Shown: positions 44,201 through 53,399 of the stretch, in pieces
Position numbering within the stretch: position 1 is the stretch's first letter
Layout: each line of letters starts with the position of its first letter
NCBI RefSeq assembly: GCF_902497785.1
Contig: NZ_CABVHK010000022.1
Coordinates: forward strand, 54,002-118,001
DNA length: 64,000 nucleotides
Direction of reading: 5' to 3'
DNA from: Pseudomonas fluorescens
GTDB taxonomy: Bacteria; Pseudomonadota; Gammaproteobacteria; Pseudomonadales; Pseudomonadaceae
The notes under the pieces: generated by a model
What the model saw: only the letters and a program-made list of their open reading frames with translations
What the model was told of the DNA's origin: nothing
The model's database searches: none
Translations under genes and position numbers: made by a program

Positions 44201-44521
44201 GAGCAACCCTCGCCGAAAACAGATCAAAAAACCAACGGCCAGTTAAAGGGTTTGTGAGGTGAACGGCATGAAAAAACCGACCTTACAAACCATTCTTGCC
44301 AAGTTGGCGAGCATTGTTCCGACTCCTATGGGGCTAAATGATTCCCCAACAGGTCCAGGACAAGTCTCTACCTAAGTCAAAATGGGCCAACGAACGCTGA
44401 TCCCCGCAGCGCGCGATTATCTAGCAGGCCGCGTTACAACGCATCAGGGGTAACAAAGTATTTATCGCGAAAAACCCCTGTTTTCAGTCGAAAAGGGCTT
44501 AAAAACATGTTTCAAGCGCTT
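44201..44521. other. Non-coding gap between opgG and dtd
   Basis: 321 bases without a supportable gene. It is the opgG leader and promoter region on the minus strand; a possible -10 TAGATAAT lies at 44416-44423 without a good -35. No REP palindrome is present, unlike most gaps here. The part next to dtd (44480-44520) is AT-rich but shows no clear terminator. Confidence 0.6.
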
Positions 44522-44959
44522 TCAGGTCTGTAACAGGAAGGTTACCGGGCCATCATTGACCAGGTGCACCTGCATATCCGCGCCGAATCTACCTGATGCC
44601 ACAGTGCCATGCACCTGTTTCGCTTTGCCTAATAGATAGTCGAAAAGTTCTTCGCCCAGCGCCGGAGGAGCGGCCGTTGAAAAACCCGGGCGCAACCCGC
44701 TTCGGGTGTCGGCAGCCAGGGTGAACTGAGAGACCAGTAGCAGCCCGCCTGCGACATCCACCAAGGACAGATTCATCTTGCCCTCGGCGTCACTGAACAC
44801 ACGATAGTTAAGCAGCTTATGCAGAAGTTTGTCGGCACTCGCCCGAGTATCCTCGGGCTCGACCGCCACCAGTACCAGCAAACCCTGATCGACGGCGCCC
44901 ACCACCTCCCCCGCTACCTCGACTCGCGCGCCAGTCACGCGTTGCAACAGGCCTTTCAT
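44522..44959 (-). CDS. dtd: D-aminoacyl-tRNA deacylase
   Basis: Trans-editing enzyme that removes D-amino acids (and Gly from tRNA-Ala) from mischarged tRNAs. 145 residues with both active-site motifs: SQFTLAADT (about 78-86) and the Gly-cisPro motif in VNDGPVTF (about 134-141). Its ATG overlaps the pip stop by 4 bases. Confidence 0.96.
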   Translation of the reverse strand: MKGLLQRVTGARVEVAGEVVGAVDQGLLVLVAVEPEDTRASADKLLHKLLNYRVFSDAEGKMNLSLVDVAGGLLLVSQFTLAADTRSGLRPGFSTAAPPALGEELFDYLLGKAKQVHGTVASGRFGADMQVHLVNDGPVTFLLQT

Positions 44960-45927
44960 GCTTCTTCAGGGGACAGGTCGAGCAGACGCCGGGCCATCTG
45001 ATCGGCGGCGCGCACCAGTGCATCGGTGATGCCCGGTTCGGACGCGGCATGGCCAGCGTCGCGAATGACCTGCAATTCACTGTTCGGCCAGTTCTGATGC
45101 AATTCCCAGGCGTTATCCAGCGGGCAGATTACGTCGTAGCGCCCGTGCACGATCACGCCAGGCAGATGGGCGATCTTGCCCATGTCGCGGATCAGTTGGT
45201 TGGGCTCGAGGAAGGCGTTGTTGGTGAAGTAATGGCATTCGATGCGGGCGATGGACAGCGCACGCTGCGGCTCGGAAAAACGGTCGACCACCAGCGGGTT
45301 CGGACGCAGGGTCGCGGTCCGGCCTTCCCAGGTGGACCACGCCTTGGCGGCGTGCATCTGGGCGATCTGATCGTTGCCGGTGAGGCGTTTGTGGAAAGCA
45401 GTCAGCAAGTCGTCGCGCTCGTCCAGCGGGATCGGCGCGACGTAATCCTGCCAGTAATCGGGGAACAGACGACTGGCGCCGGCCTGGTAGAACCACTCGA
45501 TTTCCTGCGGACGGCAGAGAAAAATCCCACGAACAATCAGACCGTGCACGCGCTCCGGATGGGTTTGCGCGTAGGCCAGCGCCAGGGTCGAACCCCACGA
45601 GCCGCCAAACAGGACCCATTTGTCGATGCCCAGGTGCTGGCGAATTCGCTCGAGGTCGGCGACCAGATCCCAGGTGGTGTTGTTTTCCAGGCTGGCGTGG
45701 GGGGTGGAGCGACCGCAACCGCGCTGGTCGAAGGTGACGATGCGGTACAGGTTCGGATCAAAAAAGCAGCGACTTTGTGCATCACACCCGGCGCCGGGGC
45801 CGCCGTGGATGAACACCACCGGCAAACCTTGCGGTGAACCGCTTTCGTCGACATACAGGGTGTGGGTTTCATCGACGGCCAGATCATGCCGGGCGTAGGG
45901 TTTGATCTGCGGGTACAAAGTCTGCAT
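44956..45927 (-). CDS. pip: Proline iminopeptidase
   Basis: Alpha/beta-hydrolase peptidase that cleaves N-terminal proline (family S33). 323 residues; nucleophile Ser in GGSWGSTLAL (about 109-118), oxyanion motif HGGPGAGC, catalytic Asp and His in GRYDVICP and DAGHAASEPG. Upstream partner of dtd; the pair probably forms one transcript. Confidence 0.95.
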   Translation of the reverse strand: MQTLYPQIKPYARHDLAVDETHTLYVDESGSPQGLPVVFIHGGPGAGCDAQSRCFFDPNLYRIVTFDQRGCGRSTPHASLENNTTWDLVADLERIRQHLGIDKWVLFGGSWGSTLALAYAQTHPERVHGLIVRGIFLCRPQEIEWFYQAGASRLFPDYWQDYVAPIPLDERDDLLTAFHKRLTGNDQIAQMHAAKAWSTWEGRTATLRPNPLVVDRFSEPQRALSIARIECHYFTNNAFLEPNQLIRDMGKIAHLPGVIVHGRYDVICPLDNAWELHQNWPNSELQVIRDAGHAASEPGITDALVRAADQMARRLLDLSPEEA

Positions 45928-46021
45928 TGCGCGCTCCGTAAGGGGTCGAGGTCATCCCTGGGGGGACTTCTATTATTCTGCCGTTGGGCATCATAAACCC
46001 GAATTACGTCATGAGCACGAT

Positions 46022-46127
46022 CCCTGTGGGAGCGAGCCTGCTCGCGAAGAGCGTCAACGATAACGCGCTGCGTCAGACACCCCGCGGCGCTCCCGAATTC
46101 TTCGCGAGCAGGCTCGCTCCCACAGGG
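46022..46127. repeat. REP palindrome between hutG and pip
   Basis: Arms CCCTGTGGGAGCGAGCCTGC and its inverse (GCAGGCTCGCTCCCACAGGG), extended by TCGCGAAGA/TTCTTCGCGA. Starts after the hutG stop on the minus strand. Confidence 0.9.
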
Positions 46128-46141
46128 TTTTTCGCTAGGTT

Positions 46142-46945
46142 TTAGCGCTTGTAGTGCTTTTCGCCCCAGGCCAGCAACCCTTGCAGCAGTTCCTTGAGCA
46201 CCACTTGAGTCGGCGCCGCCAGGTCCGGGCGATAGCGGAACGGTTCGAACTCTTCCATGTACGTGCATTGGCCCAGTTCCAGCTGCACGGCGTGAATATT
46301 GTCGGCCGGGTTACCGTAGTGCCGGGTGATGTGACCGCCCTTGAAACGACCGTTCAGCACATGGCTGTAATTGTCGTGGCGCGCGCAGATGGCCTCCAGC
46401 TGAGTGGCCAACTGCGGATCGCAACTGGCGCCGTTGAAAGTCCCGAGGTTGAAGTCCGGCAGTTTGCCGTCGAACAGGTGCGGGATAATCGAACGGATCG
46501 AGTGCGCATCGAACAGCAGCGCGTAGCCGAATTCGGCTCTAAGCCGTGCCAGCTCGTTCTGCAAGGTGCTGTGATACGGCGTCCAGACCTGCTCCAGATA
46601 CGACGCGCGCTCGGCCGCCGAAGGCTCCATACCCTCGCGAAACAGCGGAATTCCATCGAACAATGTTGCCGGGAACAGCCCGGTGGTGGCGCCGGCATAT
46701 AAAGGCTTGTCGTCCGATGGACGATTCAGGTCGATGACGAACCGCGAGTATTCGGCGGCCAACGTACTGGCGCCCAGCTCGGCGGCGAACTCATAGAGCT
46801 GCGGGATGTGCCAGTCGGTGTCCGGCAGGCTTTTCGCGTCGCCGATCAATCCGGCTTCGACCGCCGGGGTCAGGCGCAGGCCGGCGTGGGGCATGCTGAT
46901 CAGCAGCGGCACGCGGCCTTGTTTGAAGTTCAGAACCTTATCCAC
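46142..46945 (-). CDS. hutG: N-formylglutamate deformylase
   Basis: Last step of the five-step histidine route: N-formylglutamate to glutamate and formate. 267 residues from a GTG at 46945 with TAGGAG upstream (MDKVLNFKQGRVPLLISMPHAG). The longer open frame to 47134 overlaps hutI and is not real. Zinc-dependent amidohydrolase family, with PHAGLRL, DLNRPSDD, FDAHSIRSIIP and KGGHITRHYG. Last gene of the hutU-to-hutG operon, 10 bases after hutI. Confidence 0.95.
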   Translation of the reverse strand: MDKVLNFKQGRVPLLISMPHAGLRLTPAVEAGLIGDAKSLPDTDWHIPQLYEFAAELGASTLAAEYSRFVIDLNRPSDDKPLYAGATTGLFPATLFDGIPLFREGMEPSAAERASYLEQVWTPYHSTLQNELARLRAEFGYALLFDAHSIRSIIPHLFDGKLPDFNLGTFNGASCDPQLATQLEAICARHDNYSHVLNGRFKGGHITRHYGNPADNIHAVQLELGQCTYMEEFEPFRYRPDLAAPTQVVLKELLQGLLAWGEKHYKR

Positions 46946-46955
46946 AACTGTTCTC

Positions 46956-48161
46956 CTAAACGCTCGTTTCGACGCCGTGACGCACGACGCGTTTTTCCAG
47001 ATCACCGCCCAGCCAGTACGACAGGTCGGCGGGACGATCGATTTGCCAGGCGACAAAATCCGCGACCTTGCCGGCTTCCAGCGAACCGTGAGTCTCGGCC
47101 ATGCCCAACGCCGTGGCGGCATGAATCGTCGCACCGGCCAGGGCCTCTTCCGGGGTCATGCGGAAACAGGTGCAGGCCATGTTCAGCATCAAGCGCAACG
47201 ACAGCCCCGGCGAAGTGCCCGGGTTGAGGTCGCTGGCAATGGCGATTTTCACAGCGTGCTTGCGCAACGCGTCCATCGGCGGCAACTGAGTCTCGCGCAG
47301 AAAGTAGAACGCGCCGGGCAGCAACACGGCGACAGTGCCCGACTCGGCCATGGCGATGGCGTCTTCCTCGGTCATGAACTCGAGGTGATCGGCGGACAAT
47401 GCGTGGTAACGCGCCGCCAGACTCGAACCGTGCAGCGACGACAGTTGCTCGGCGTGCAGCTTCACCGGCAGACCCAGTTCCTGAGCGGTGAGGAACACCC
47501 GCTCGACCTGCGCTGGCGAAAACGCCAGGTATTCGCAAAATGCGTCGACCGCATCGACCAGACCTTCGGCGGCCAGGGCCGGGAGCATTTCTGCGCAGAT
47601 GTGATCGATGTAGGCGTCGGCCTGATCTGCGTACTCCGGCGGCAAAGCATGGGCCGCCAGGCAGGTGCTGCGCACGCTGACCGGCAGTTCGGCACCAAGA
47701 CGACGGATCACCCGCAGGATTTTGCGTTCGCTGCTCAGGTCGAGGCCGTAACCGGATTTCATCTCGACCGTGGTGACGCCGTCGCGCATCAGACTCTTCA
47801 GACGCTTGGCGGCGCTGGTGAACAGTTCGTCTTCGGTCGCAGCGCGGGTCGCGCGCACGGTGCTGGCAATGCCGCCACCGGCCGCGGCAATTTCCGCGTA
47901 GCTGACGCCTTGCAGGCGCTGTTCGAATTCACCGCTGCGGTTACCGCCGAACACCGTGTGGGTGTGGCAGTCGATCAGGCCCGGAGTGACCCAGGCCCCG
48001 TTCAAATCGTTGACGGCCGGGTATTCACCCGCAGGCAGTTCAGCGCGAGGACCGATCCACTCAATGTGCGCACCGGACGTCACGATGGCCGCGTCTTCGA
48101 TGATCGAGTAGACGCCCTGCGCCATGGTTGCGACGTGGCAGTGTTGCCAGAGGGTTTTCAT
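46956..48161 (-). CDS. hutI: Imidazolonepropionase
   Basis: Third step of histidine degradation: imidazolone-propionate to formiminoglutamate. 401 residues; amidohydrolase superfamily with metal-binding DCHTHTVFGGNR (about 70-81), MKSGYGLD, KLHAEQLSSLHGS and SDLNPGTSPG. Follows hutH2 after 156 bases that contain a REP. Confidence 0.97.
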   Translation of the reverse strand: MKTLWQHCHVATMAQGVYSIIEDAAIVTSGAHIEWIGPRAELPAGEYPAVNDLNGAWVTPGLIDCHTHTVFGGNRSGEFEQRLQGVSYAEIAAAGGGIASTVRATRAATEDELFTSAAKRLKSLMRDGVTTVEMKSGYGLDLSSERKILRVIRRLGAELPVSVRSTCLAAHALPPEYADQADAYIDHICAEMLPALAAEGLVDAVDAFCEYLAFSPAQVERVFLTAQELGLPVKLHAEQLSSLHGSSLAARYHALSADHLEFMTEEDAIAMAESGTVAVLLPGAFYFLRETQLPPMDALRKHAVKIAIASDLNPGTSPGLSLRLMLNMACTCFRMTPEEALAGATIHAATALGMAETHGSLEAGKVADFVAWQIDRPADLSYWLGGDLEKRVVRHGVETSV

Positions 48162-48189
48162 CCCTTAGTCTCCACAGTATTCAAAAAAT

Positions 48190-48310
48190 CGCGAGCAGGC
48201 TCGCTCCCACAGGGGTACGCATTCCCCTGTAGGAGCTGCCGAGTGCAACGAGGCTGCGATCCTTTGAAAAGCGAAATCAAAAGATCGCAGCCTGCGGCAG
48301 CTCCTACAGG
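48190..48310. repeat. REP cluster inside the hut operon (hutH2-hutI)
   Basis: A single 'gcgagcaggctcgctcccacagg' arm is followed by a full TGTAGGAGCTGCC…GGCAGCTCCTACAG palindrome. The left arm has GAGTGCAACGAGG inserted relative to the right. Confidence 0.88.
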
Positions 48311-48317
48311 TGGGCCG

Positions 48318-49850
48318 TCACAGGCTAGGCAAAATGCTCGCCGTGATCAGCTCGTTCAAGCAGCGCGTCGCCAACAATTCGCTGGCTGCATTGATGTCCG
48401 GCGCGAAGAAACGGTCCTTCTCATAGAACGGCACTTCTTTACGCAAAATCGCCCGGGCTTTTTCCAGCTTCGCCGAGGTCTTCAGGCCGTCGCGCAAGTC
48501 CAGCCCTTGGCACGCCGCCAGCCATTCCACGGCCAACACACCGCGGGTGTTCTCAGCCATTTCCCACAACCGCTTGCCGGCCGCCGGCGCCATGGACACG
48601 TGGTCTTCCTGGTTGGCCGAAGTCGGCAGGCTGTCCACCGAATGCGGATGAGACAACGCCTTGTTTTCACTGGCCAGGGCCGCCGCAGTCACTTGAGCGA
48701 TCATGAAACCGGAATTCACGCCGCCATTGGCCACCAAGAATGGGGGCAGTTGCGACATGTGCTTGTCCATCATCAGCGAGATACGACGTTCGCTCAGCGA
48801 GCCGATTTCAGCGATGGCCAACGCCATGTTGTCGGCGGCCATGGCCACGGGTTCGGCGTGGAAGTTACCGCCGGAAATCACGTCGCCTTCAGCGGCAAAC
48901 ACCAGCGGGTTGTCCGAGACGGCGTTGGCTTCGATGGCGAGCACTTCGGCGGCCTGACGGAACTGGGTCAGGCAGGCGCCCATGACTTGCGGCTGGCAGC
49001 GCAGGGAATACGGGTCCTGAACCTTGTCGCAGTTCTGGTGCGAGTCGGAGACTTCACTGCGCTCGCCGAGCAAATCGCGGTAAGCGGCCGCGGCGTCGAT
49101 CTGGCCTTTCTGGCCACGTGCGGCGTGGATGCGCGCATCGAACGGCGAGCGCGAACCGAGTACCGCTTCGACCGTCAGGGCACCCAGCGACAAGGCGCCG
49201 GCAAACAAATCTTCACCTTCAAACAAACCGCGCAATGCGTAAGCCGTGGACACCTGCGTACCGTTGAGCAATGCCAGGCCCTCTTTCGCCGCCAGTGTCA
49301 GCGGGGTCAGACCGGCAACTTTCAGCGCCTCGGTCGCTTCCAGCCATTCGCCTTTGTAGCGCGCCTTGCCTTCACCCAGCAGCACCAGCGACATGTGCGC
49401 CAATGGCGCCAGGTCACCGGAAGCACCGACCGAGCCTTTCAATGGAATGTGCGGGTACACCTCGGCGTTGATCAGGGCGATCAGCGCGTCGATGACCACG
49501 CGACGGATGCCGGAGAAACCACGGCTCAGGCTGTTGACCTTGAGCACCATGACCAGACGCACCAGCGCGTCGCTGATCGGCTCGCCGACACCGGCGGCGT
49601 GGGACAACACCAGTGAGCGTTGCAGGTTTTCCAGGTCTTCGCTGGCAATGCGCGTCGAGGCCAGCAGGCCGAAACCGGTGTTGATGCCATAGGCGGTGCG
49701 GTTCTCGGCGAGGATCTGTTCCACGCAGGCCACGCTGGCTTCGATCTGCGCCGAGGCGCTGTTGTCGAGGGTAATTTTTACCGGCTGCTGGTAGATATCA
49801 CGCAGTTGGGCAAGGCTCAGTTGGCCGGGAATCAGGTTTAGCGCAGTCAC
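48318..49850 (-). CDS. hutH2: Histidine ammonia-lyase (catalytic copy)
   Basis: First step of histidine degradation: histidine to urocanate and ammonia. 510 residues, same length as P. putida HutH. The MIO-forming Ala143-Ser144-Gly145 is present in GSVGASGDLAPLAH, as are Tyr54 (AYGINTGFG), His84 (SHAAGVG), Asn196 (LLNGTQ), Tyr281 and Arg284 (QDPYSLR) and the Glu of NQEDHVSM. So this copy carries the full catalytic set, in contrast to its neighbour hutH1 upstream. The number follows the P. fluorescens hut naming and is by position. Confidence 0.96.
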   Translation of the reverse strand: MTALNLIPGQLSLAQLRDIYQQPVKITLDNSASAQIEASVACVEQILAENRTAYGINTGFGLLASTRIASEDLENLQRSLVLSHAAGVGEPISDALVRLVMVLKVNSLSRGFSGIRRVVIDALIALINAEVYPHIPLKGSVGASGDLAPLAHMSLVLLGEGKARYKGEWLEATEALKVAGLTPLTLAAKEGLALLNGTQVSTAYALRGLFEGEDLFAGALSLGALTVEAVLGSRSPFDARIHAARGQKGQIDAAAAYRDLLGERSEVSDSHQNCDKVQDPYSLRCQPQVMGACLTQFRQAAEVLAIEANAVSDNPLVFAAEGDVISGGNFHAEPVAMAADNMALAIAEIGSLSERRISLMMDKHMSQLPPFLVANGGVNSGFMIAQVTAAALASENKALSHPHSVDSLPTSANQEDHVSMAPAAGKRLWEMAENTRGVLAVEWLAACQGLDLRDGLKTSAKLEKARAILRKEVPFYEKDRFFAPDINAASELLATRCLNELITASILPSL

Positions 49851-49966
49851 TTTTATTCTCCTTTTGAGAGTTTGTCATGAGCTCACCAGACGCTCCGGAG
49901 ATGTCCGTTGTCCGTCGCGTCTCGCCTTTTGGGGAGCCGCGCCTTGGCACGCTGGTGCAGTGGAAA

Positions 49967-51490
49967 TCAGTTCAGATTCGGTAAAGCCTTGTGCAGCAAA
50001 ACAGGATCTTTCAACACCCCGGCAGCGGCGGCGATATCCGGTGCCAGCCAACGATCCTGGTCGTAGGCCGGAACCCGCTCACGCAGCAGACGCCACGCAG
50101 TATCGGTGCCGGCGCCGAAGCGCTGTTCTTTGAGGAATTCAAAGCCCTGAGCCGCCAACAGGTACTCGATGGCGAGGATTTGCGTGCAGTTTTCCAACGC
50201 GCGATGCAGCTTCAGCGCAGCGTTGGTGCCCATGCTCAGGTGGTCTTCCTGCAGGCCCGAGGTCACGTAGTTGTCGAGCACCGCCGGTTGCGCCAATTGG
50301 CGGTTTTCCGCGCACAGCGAAGCGGCGACGTATTGCACGATCATCATCCCGGAATTCACCCCCGGATTAGCCACCAGAAAAGCCGGCAGACCGCTGACGT
50401 GCGGGTTGATCAAACGGTCGAGGCGACGCTCGGCGATGGAGCCGATTTCGGCCATGGCAATCGCCAGCAGATCGGCCGCCAGCGCGACCGATTGGCCGTG
50501 CGGGTTGGCCTGGGACATGACGCGGAAGTTATCCGGCGTGCCCAACAACAGCGGATTGTCGGTGCAACCGTTGAGTTCGGTTTCGATCTGTTGAATCGCA
50601 TGGGCCAGTTGATCCCGAGCGGCGCCGTGGACTTGCGGGATCGAACGGATGCTCAACGCATCCTGCGTGCGAATGCCCTTGCTCGACGCAATCACTTCAC
50701 TGCCGTCGAGCAGCGCCCGCAAATTGATGCCGACCTGCTGCATGCCGGGGTGCGGCTTGAGGGCAATGATTTCGGCATCGAACGCTGCAATCTGCCCGCG
50801 CTGAGCTTCGAAGCTCATGGCGCCGATCACGTCAGCCCATTGCACCAAACGCGTCGCATCGGCAATCGCCAGGCAGCTGAGGCCGCTCATGCACGGCGTA
50901 CCGTTGACCAGGCACAAGCCGTCTTTGGCGCCGAGCTGAACCGGTTGCAGACCTTCTTCGGCCAGGGCCTGTTGCGCAGAAATGACCTGCCCGCGATAGC
51001 TGACATTGCCGACGCCCAGCAGCGCGATGCCGATATGCGCCATGTGGGTCAGGTAACCGACCGAACCCTGGGACGGTACTTGCGGGGTGATGCCGCGATT
51101 GAGCAACGCCAGCAGGGCTTCGACGACCTGGCGATGAATGCCGGACTTGCCATGGCTGTAATTGCGGATCGCTGCGCACATGATCGCGCGGGTCTGCTCG
51201 TCGGCCAGTGGAGCGCCAACGCCACAGGCGTGACTGAGCAAGGTGTTGCGCGACAGTTGACTGAGCTGTTCACCTTGCAGGGAGACGTTGCACAACGCAC
51301 CCAGACCGGTGTTGACGCCGTAGGCGCGCTCGCCGCTGGTGACGATGCGCTGGACGATGGCCTGCGCATTGTCGATGCGCGCCCAGCTCTCGGGCGACAG
51401 CTCGAGTTGTGCGCCGTGACGGGCTACCGCGACCACATCCTGCCAACGCAATCGATCGCCTGTGATAACGATTTTTTCAGCCTGGGACAT
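49967..51490 (-). CDS. hutH1: HutH-like protein lacking the MIO tripeptide
   Basis: 507 residues from the ATG at 51490 (MSQAEKIVITGDRLRWQDV). Clearly of the aromatic amino acid lyase fold and collinear with HutH: Tyr57, His87, Asn196, Arg282 and Glu415 are kept in AYGVNTGLG, SHACGVG, LVNGTP, QDALSIR and LQEDHLSM. But GSVGASGDLAPLAH is replaced by GSVGYLTHMAHIG: the three residues that cyclise to MIO are exactly missing, and catalytic Tyr281 of HutH2 is Leu279. It should not deaminate by the known mechanism. The frame is otherwise clean, so it is under selection. Role unknown: another reaction, a regulator, or a partner subunit of HutH2. In P. fluorescens SBW25 hutH1 is reported dispensable for growth on histidine. 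Confidence 0.88.
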   Translation of the reverse strand: MSQAEKIVITGDRLRWQDVVAVARHGAQLELSPESWARIDNAQAIVQRIVTSGERAYGVNTGLGALCNVSLQGEQLSQLSRNTLLSHACGVGAPLADEQTRAIMCAAIRNYSHGKSGIHRQVVEALLALLNRGITPQVPSQGSVGYLTHMAHIGIALLGVGNVSYRGQVISAQQALAEEGLQPVQLGAKDGLCLVNGTPCMSGLSCLAIADATRLVQWADVIGAMSFEAQRGQIAAFDAEIIALKPHPGMQQVGINLRALLDGSEVIASSKGIRTQDALSIRSIPQVHGAARDQLAHAIQQIETELNGCTDNPLLLGTPDNFRVMSQANPHGQSVALAADLLAIAMAEIGSIAERRLDRLINPHVSGLPAFLVANPGVNSGMMIVQYVAASLCAENRQLAQPAVLDNYVTSGLQEDHLSMGTNAALKLHRALENCTQILAIEYLLAAQGFEFLKEQRFGAGTDTAWRLLRERVPAYDQDRWLAPDIAAAAGVLKDPVLLHKALPNLN

Positions 51491-51525
51491 CTTTGACCTC
51501 AACCAAATATTGATGCAGCTTCACC

Positions 51526-51628
51526 GGCCTCATCGCGGGCAAGCCCGCTCCCACAGGGATTGTTGTGGTGCACAAATTTTATTCACACAACAGAACACTG
51601 TGGGAGCGGGCTTGCCCGCGATGGGGCC
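51526..51628. repeat. REP palindrome inside the hut operon (hutV-hutH1)
   Basis: Arms with CGCGGGCAAGCCCGCTCCCA and the inverse TGGGAGCGGGCTTGCCCGCG, flanked by GGCCTCAT/ATGGGGCC; spacer about 40 bases. Confidence 0.9.
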
Positions 51629-51650
51629 CGCCAAAACACCGCAAATCTCT

Positions 51651-52481
51651 TTAAACCACCGCAGCCCGCCGCTGCACGAAGCGGTCGACGTACTCATCCG
51701 CCGGCGAATGCAGGATCTCTCGCGGCGTGCCGACCTGAATCAGCCGCCCATCCTTGAGGATGGCAATGCGGTTACCGATGCGCACGGCCTCGTCGAGGTC
51801 ATGGGTGATGAACACGATGGTTTTGTGCAGGGTCTTTTGCAGTTCCAGCAACTGGTCCTGCATCTCCGCGCGGATCAGCGGGTCAAGCGCACTGAACGCT
51901 TCGTCCATCAGGATAATGTCAGTGTCCGCCGCCAATGCACGCGCCAGGCCGACACGCTGACGCATGCCGCCCGAGAGCTGGTGCGGGTATTTGTTTTCGT
52001 AGCCCTTGAGGCCCACGGTGTTGATCCAGTGCAGCGCCCGCTCGGAGCACATCTGCTTGCTCTCGCCGCGCACTTTCAGGCCGTAAGCGACGTTATCCAA
52101 CACGGTCTTGTGCGGCAGCAGGCCGAAGCTCTGGAACACCATGCTGATCTTGTGCCGGCGAAATTCGCGCAGGGCTTCCATGTCGTATTGCAAGATGTCC
52201 ACGCCGTCCACCAGGATCGCACCGCTGGTGGGGTCGATCAGGCGATTGAAGTGGCGCACCAGGGTGGATTTTCCGGAACCCGACAGGCCCATGATCACAA
52301 AAATCTCGCCGGTGCCGATGCTCAGCGACAGGTCGTTCACGCCGACCACACAGCCGGTTTCGGCCAGCACCTGATCCTTGGTTTTGCCCTGGCCAATCAT
52401 GCCCAGCGCTTCCTTCGAGCGGTTGCCGAAAATCTTGAAGACGTTTTTGACTTCGATTTTGCTGATGGCTTCGTTGCTCAT
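51651..52481 (-). CDS. hutV: Histidine ABC transporter ATP-binding protein HutV
   Basis: ATPase of a glycine-betaine-type (ProV-like) importer. 276 residues: Walker A GLSGSGKST (about 65-73), signature LSGGMRQRVGLARAL, Walker B ILMDEAFSALDP, switch VFITHDLDEA. It ends soon after the ABC domain, without the tandem CBS domains of osmotic ProV, which fits a substrate-induced rather than osmotic importer. Overlaps hutW by 4 bases. Confidence 0.92.
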   Translation of the reverse strand: MSNEAISKIEVKNVFKIFGNRSKEALGMIGQGKTKDQVLAETGCVVGVNDLSLSIGTGEIFVIMGLSGSGKSTLVRHFNRLIDPTSGAILVDGVDILQYDMEALREFRRHKISMVFQSFGLLPHKTVLDNVAYGLKVRGESKQMCSERALHWINTVGLKGYENKYPHQLSGGMRQRVGLARALAADTDIILMDEAFSALDPLIRAEMQDQLLELQKTLHKTIVFITHDLDEAVRIGNRIAILKDGRLIQVGTPREILHSPADEYVDRFVQRRAAVV

Positions 52482-53329
52482 TTGCTCACCTCATGCCGTG
52501 GCCGACCATACGCCTGAGTAATGCGGTCGATGACCACTGCCAGAATCACGATCGCCAGACCGGCTTCAAGTCCGCGTCCGACGTTGAGGGTCTGAATCCC
52601 CACCAACACATCTTCGCCAAGGCCACGGGCGCCGATCATCGAGGCGATCACCACCATCGACAGCGCCATCATGGTGGTCTGGTTGATTCCGGCCATGATG
52701 CTCGGCAGGGCCAGCGGCAGTTGCACGCCAAACAGTTGCTGCCAGCGGTTGGCACCGAAGGCGTTGATCGCTTCCATCACTTCGCCGTCAACCTGACGGA
52801 TGCCCAGGTCGGTCAGACGAATCAGCGGTGGCGCGGCGTAGATCACGGTGGCGAAGATCGCCGGAACCTTGCCTAGGCCAAACAGCATCAGCACCGGGAT
52901 CAGGTACACGAAACTCGGCATGGTCTGCATGATGTCCAGCAACGGCATCAATACCGAACGCAGGCGATTGCTGCGAGCCGAAAGAATGCCCAGCGGAATG
53001 CCGATCAGCACCGAAATCACCGTCGCGACCATCATCAGCGCCAGCGTCTGCATGAGCTTGTCCCAGAGGCCGACAGCGCCCACCAGGAACAGCAAACCGA
53101 CGATCACCGCAGTGGTCACCACTTTGCGGGTCGCGTGCCAGGCCACACCCGCGACGATTGCCAGCATCAGCCACCAGGGCGCCGCACGCAGCAGCCCTTC
53201 AAGATTGACGATGGCCCACAACAGGGTGTCGGAGATGTGCCGGAACACGTCGCCGTAGTTGGTGACCAGCGAATCGACCCAACCGTTGACCCAGTCGGCG
53301 ATGGAAAAGGTAAAGCTTTCGGGAAACAT
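52478..53329 (-). CDS. hutW: Histidine ABC transporter permease HutW
   Basis: ProW-like membrane component. 283 residues with about six helices; the permease EAA-type motif lies in EVMEAINAFGANRWQQLFGVQLPLALPSIMAGI (about 180-212). It forms an importer with hutX and hutV. Histidine or urocanate as substrate is inferred from the hut context and from P. fluorescens. Confidence 0.92.
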   Translation of the reverse strand: MFPESFTFSIADWVNGWVDSLVTNYGDVFRHISDTLLWAIVNLEGLLRAAPWWLMLAIVAGVAWHATRKVVTTAVIVGLLFLVGAVGLWDKLMQTLALMMVATVISVLIGIPLGILSARSNRLRSVLMPLLDIMQTMPSFVYLIPVLMLFGLGKVPAIFATVIYAAPPLIRLTDLGIRQVDGEVMEAINAFGANRWQQLFGVQLPLALPSIMAGINQTTMMALSMVVIASMIGARGLGEDVLVGIQTLNVGRGLEAGLAIVILAVVIDRITQAYGRPRHEVSK

Positions 53330-53399
53330 AAGAGACTCTCAATCAAGGGGTTGCGATCAAGCCTGCGACTGCCGCTGATGGCAGTCGGAGAAGCTCAAC

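Noticed and set aside
46806..49616. 936-codon open frame opposite hutG, hutI and hutH2
   Set aside because: Spans three genes that are certain on the other strand and two REP arms; no recognisable domain.
49967..51490. hutH1 as a sequencing error or pseudogene
   Set aside because: The gap is exactly three codons, in frame, with all other blocks intact, and a second catalytic residue is also changed, which a base-calling error would not explain.
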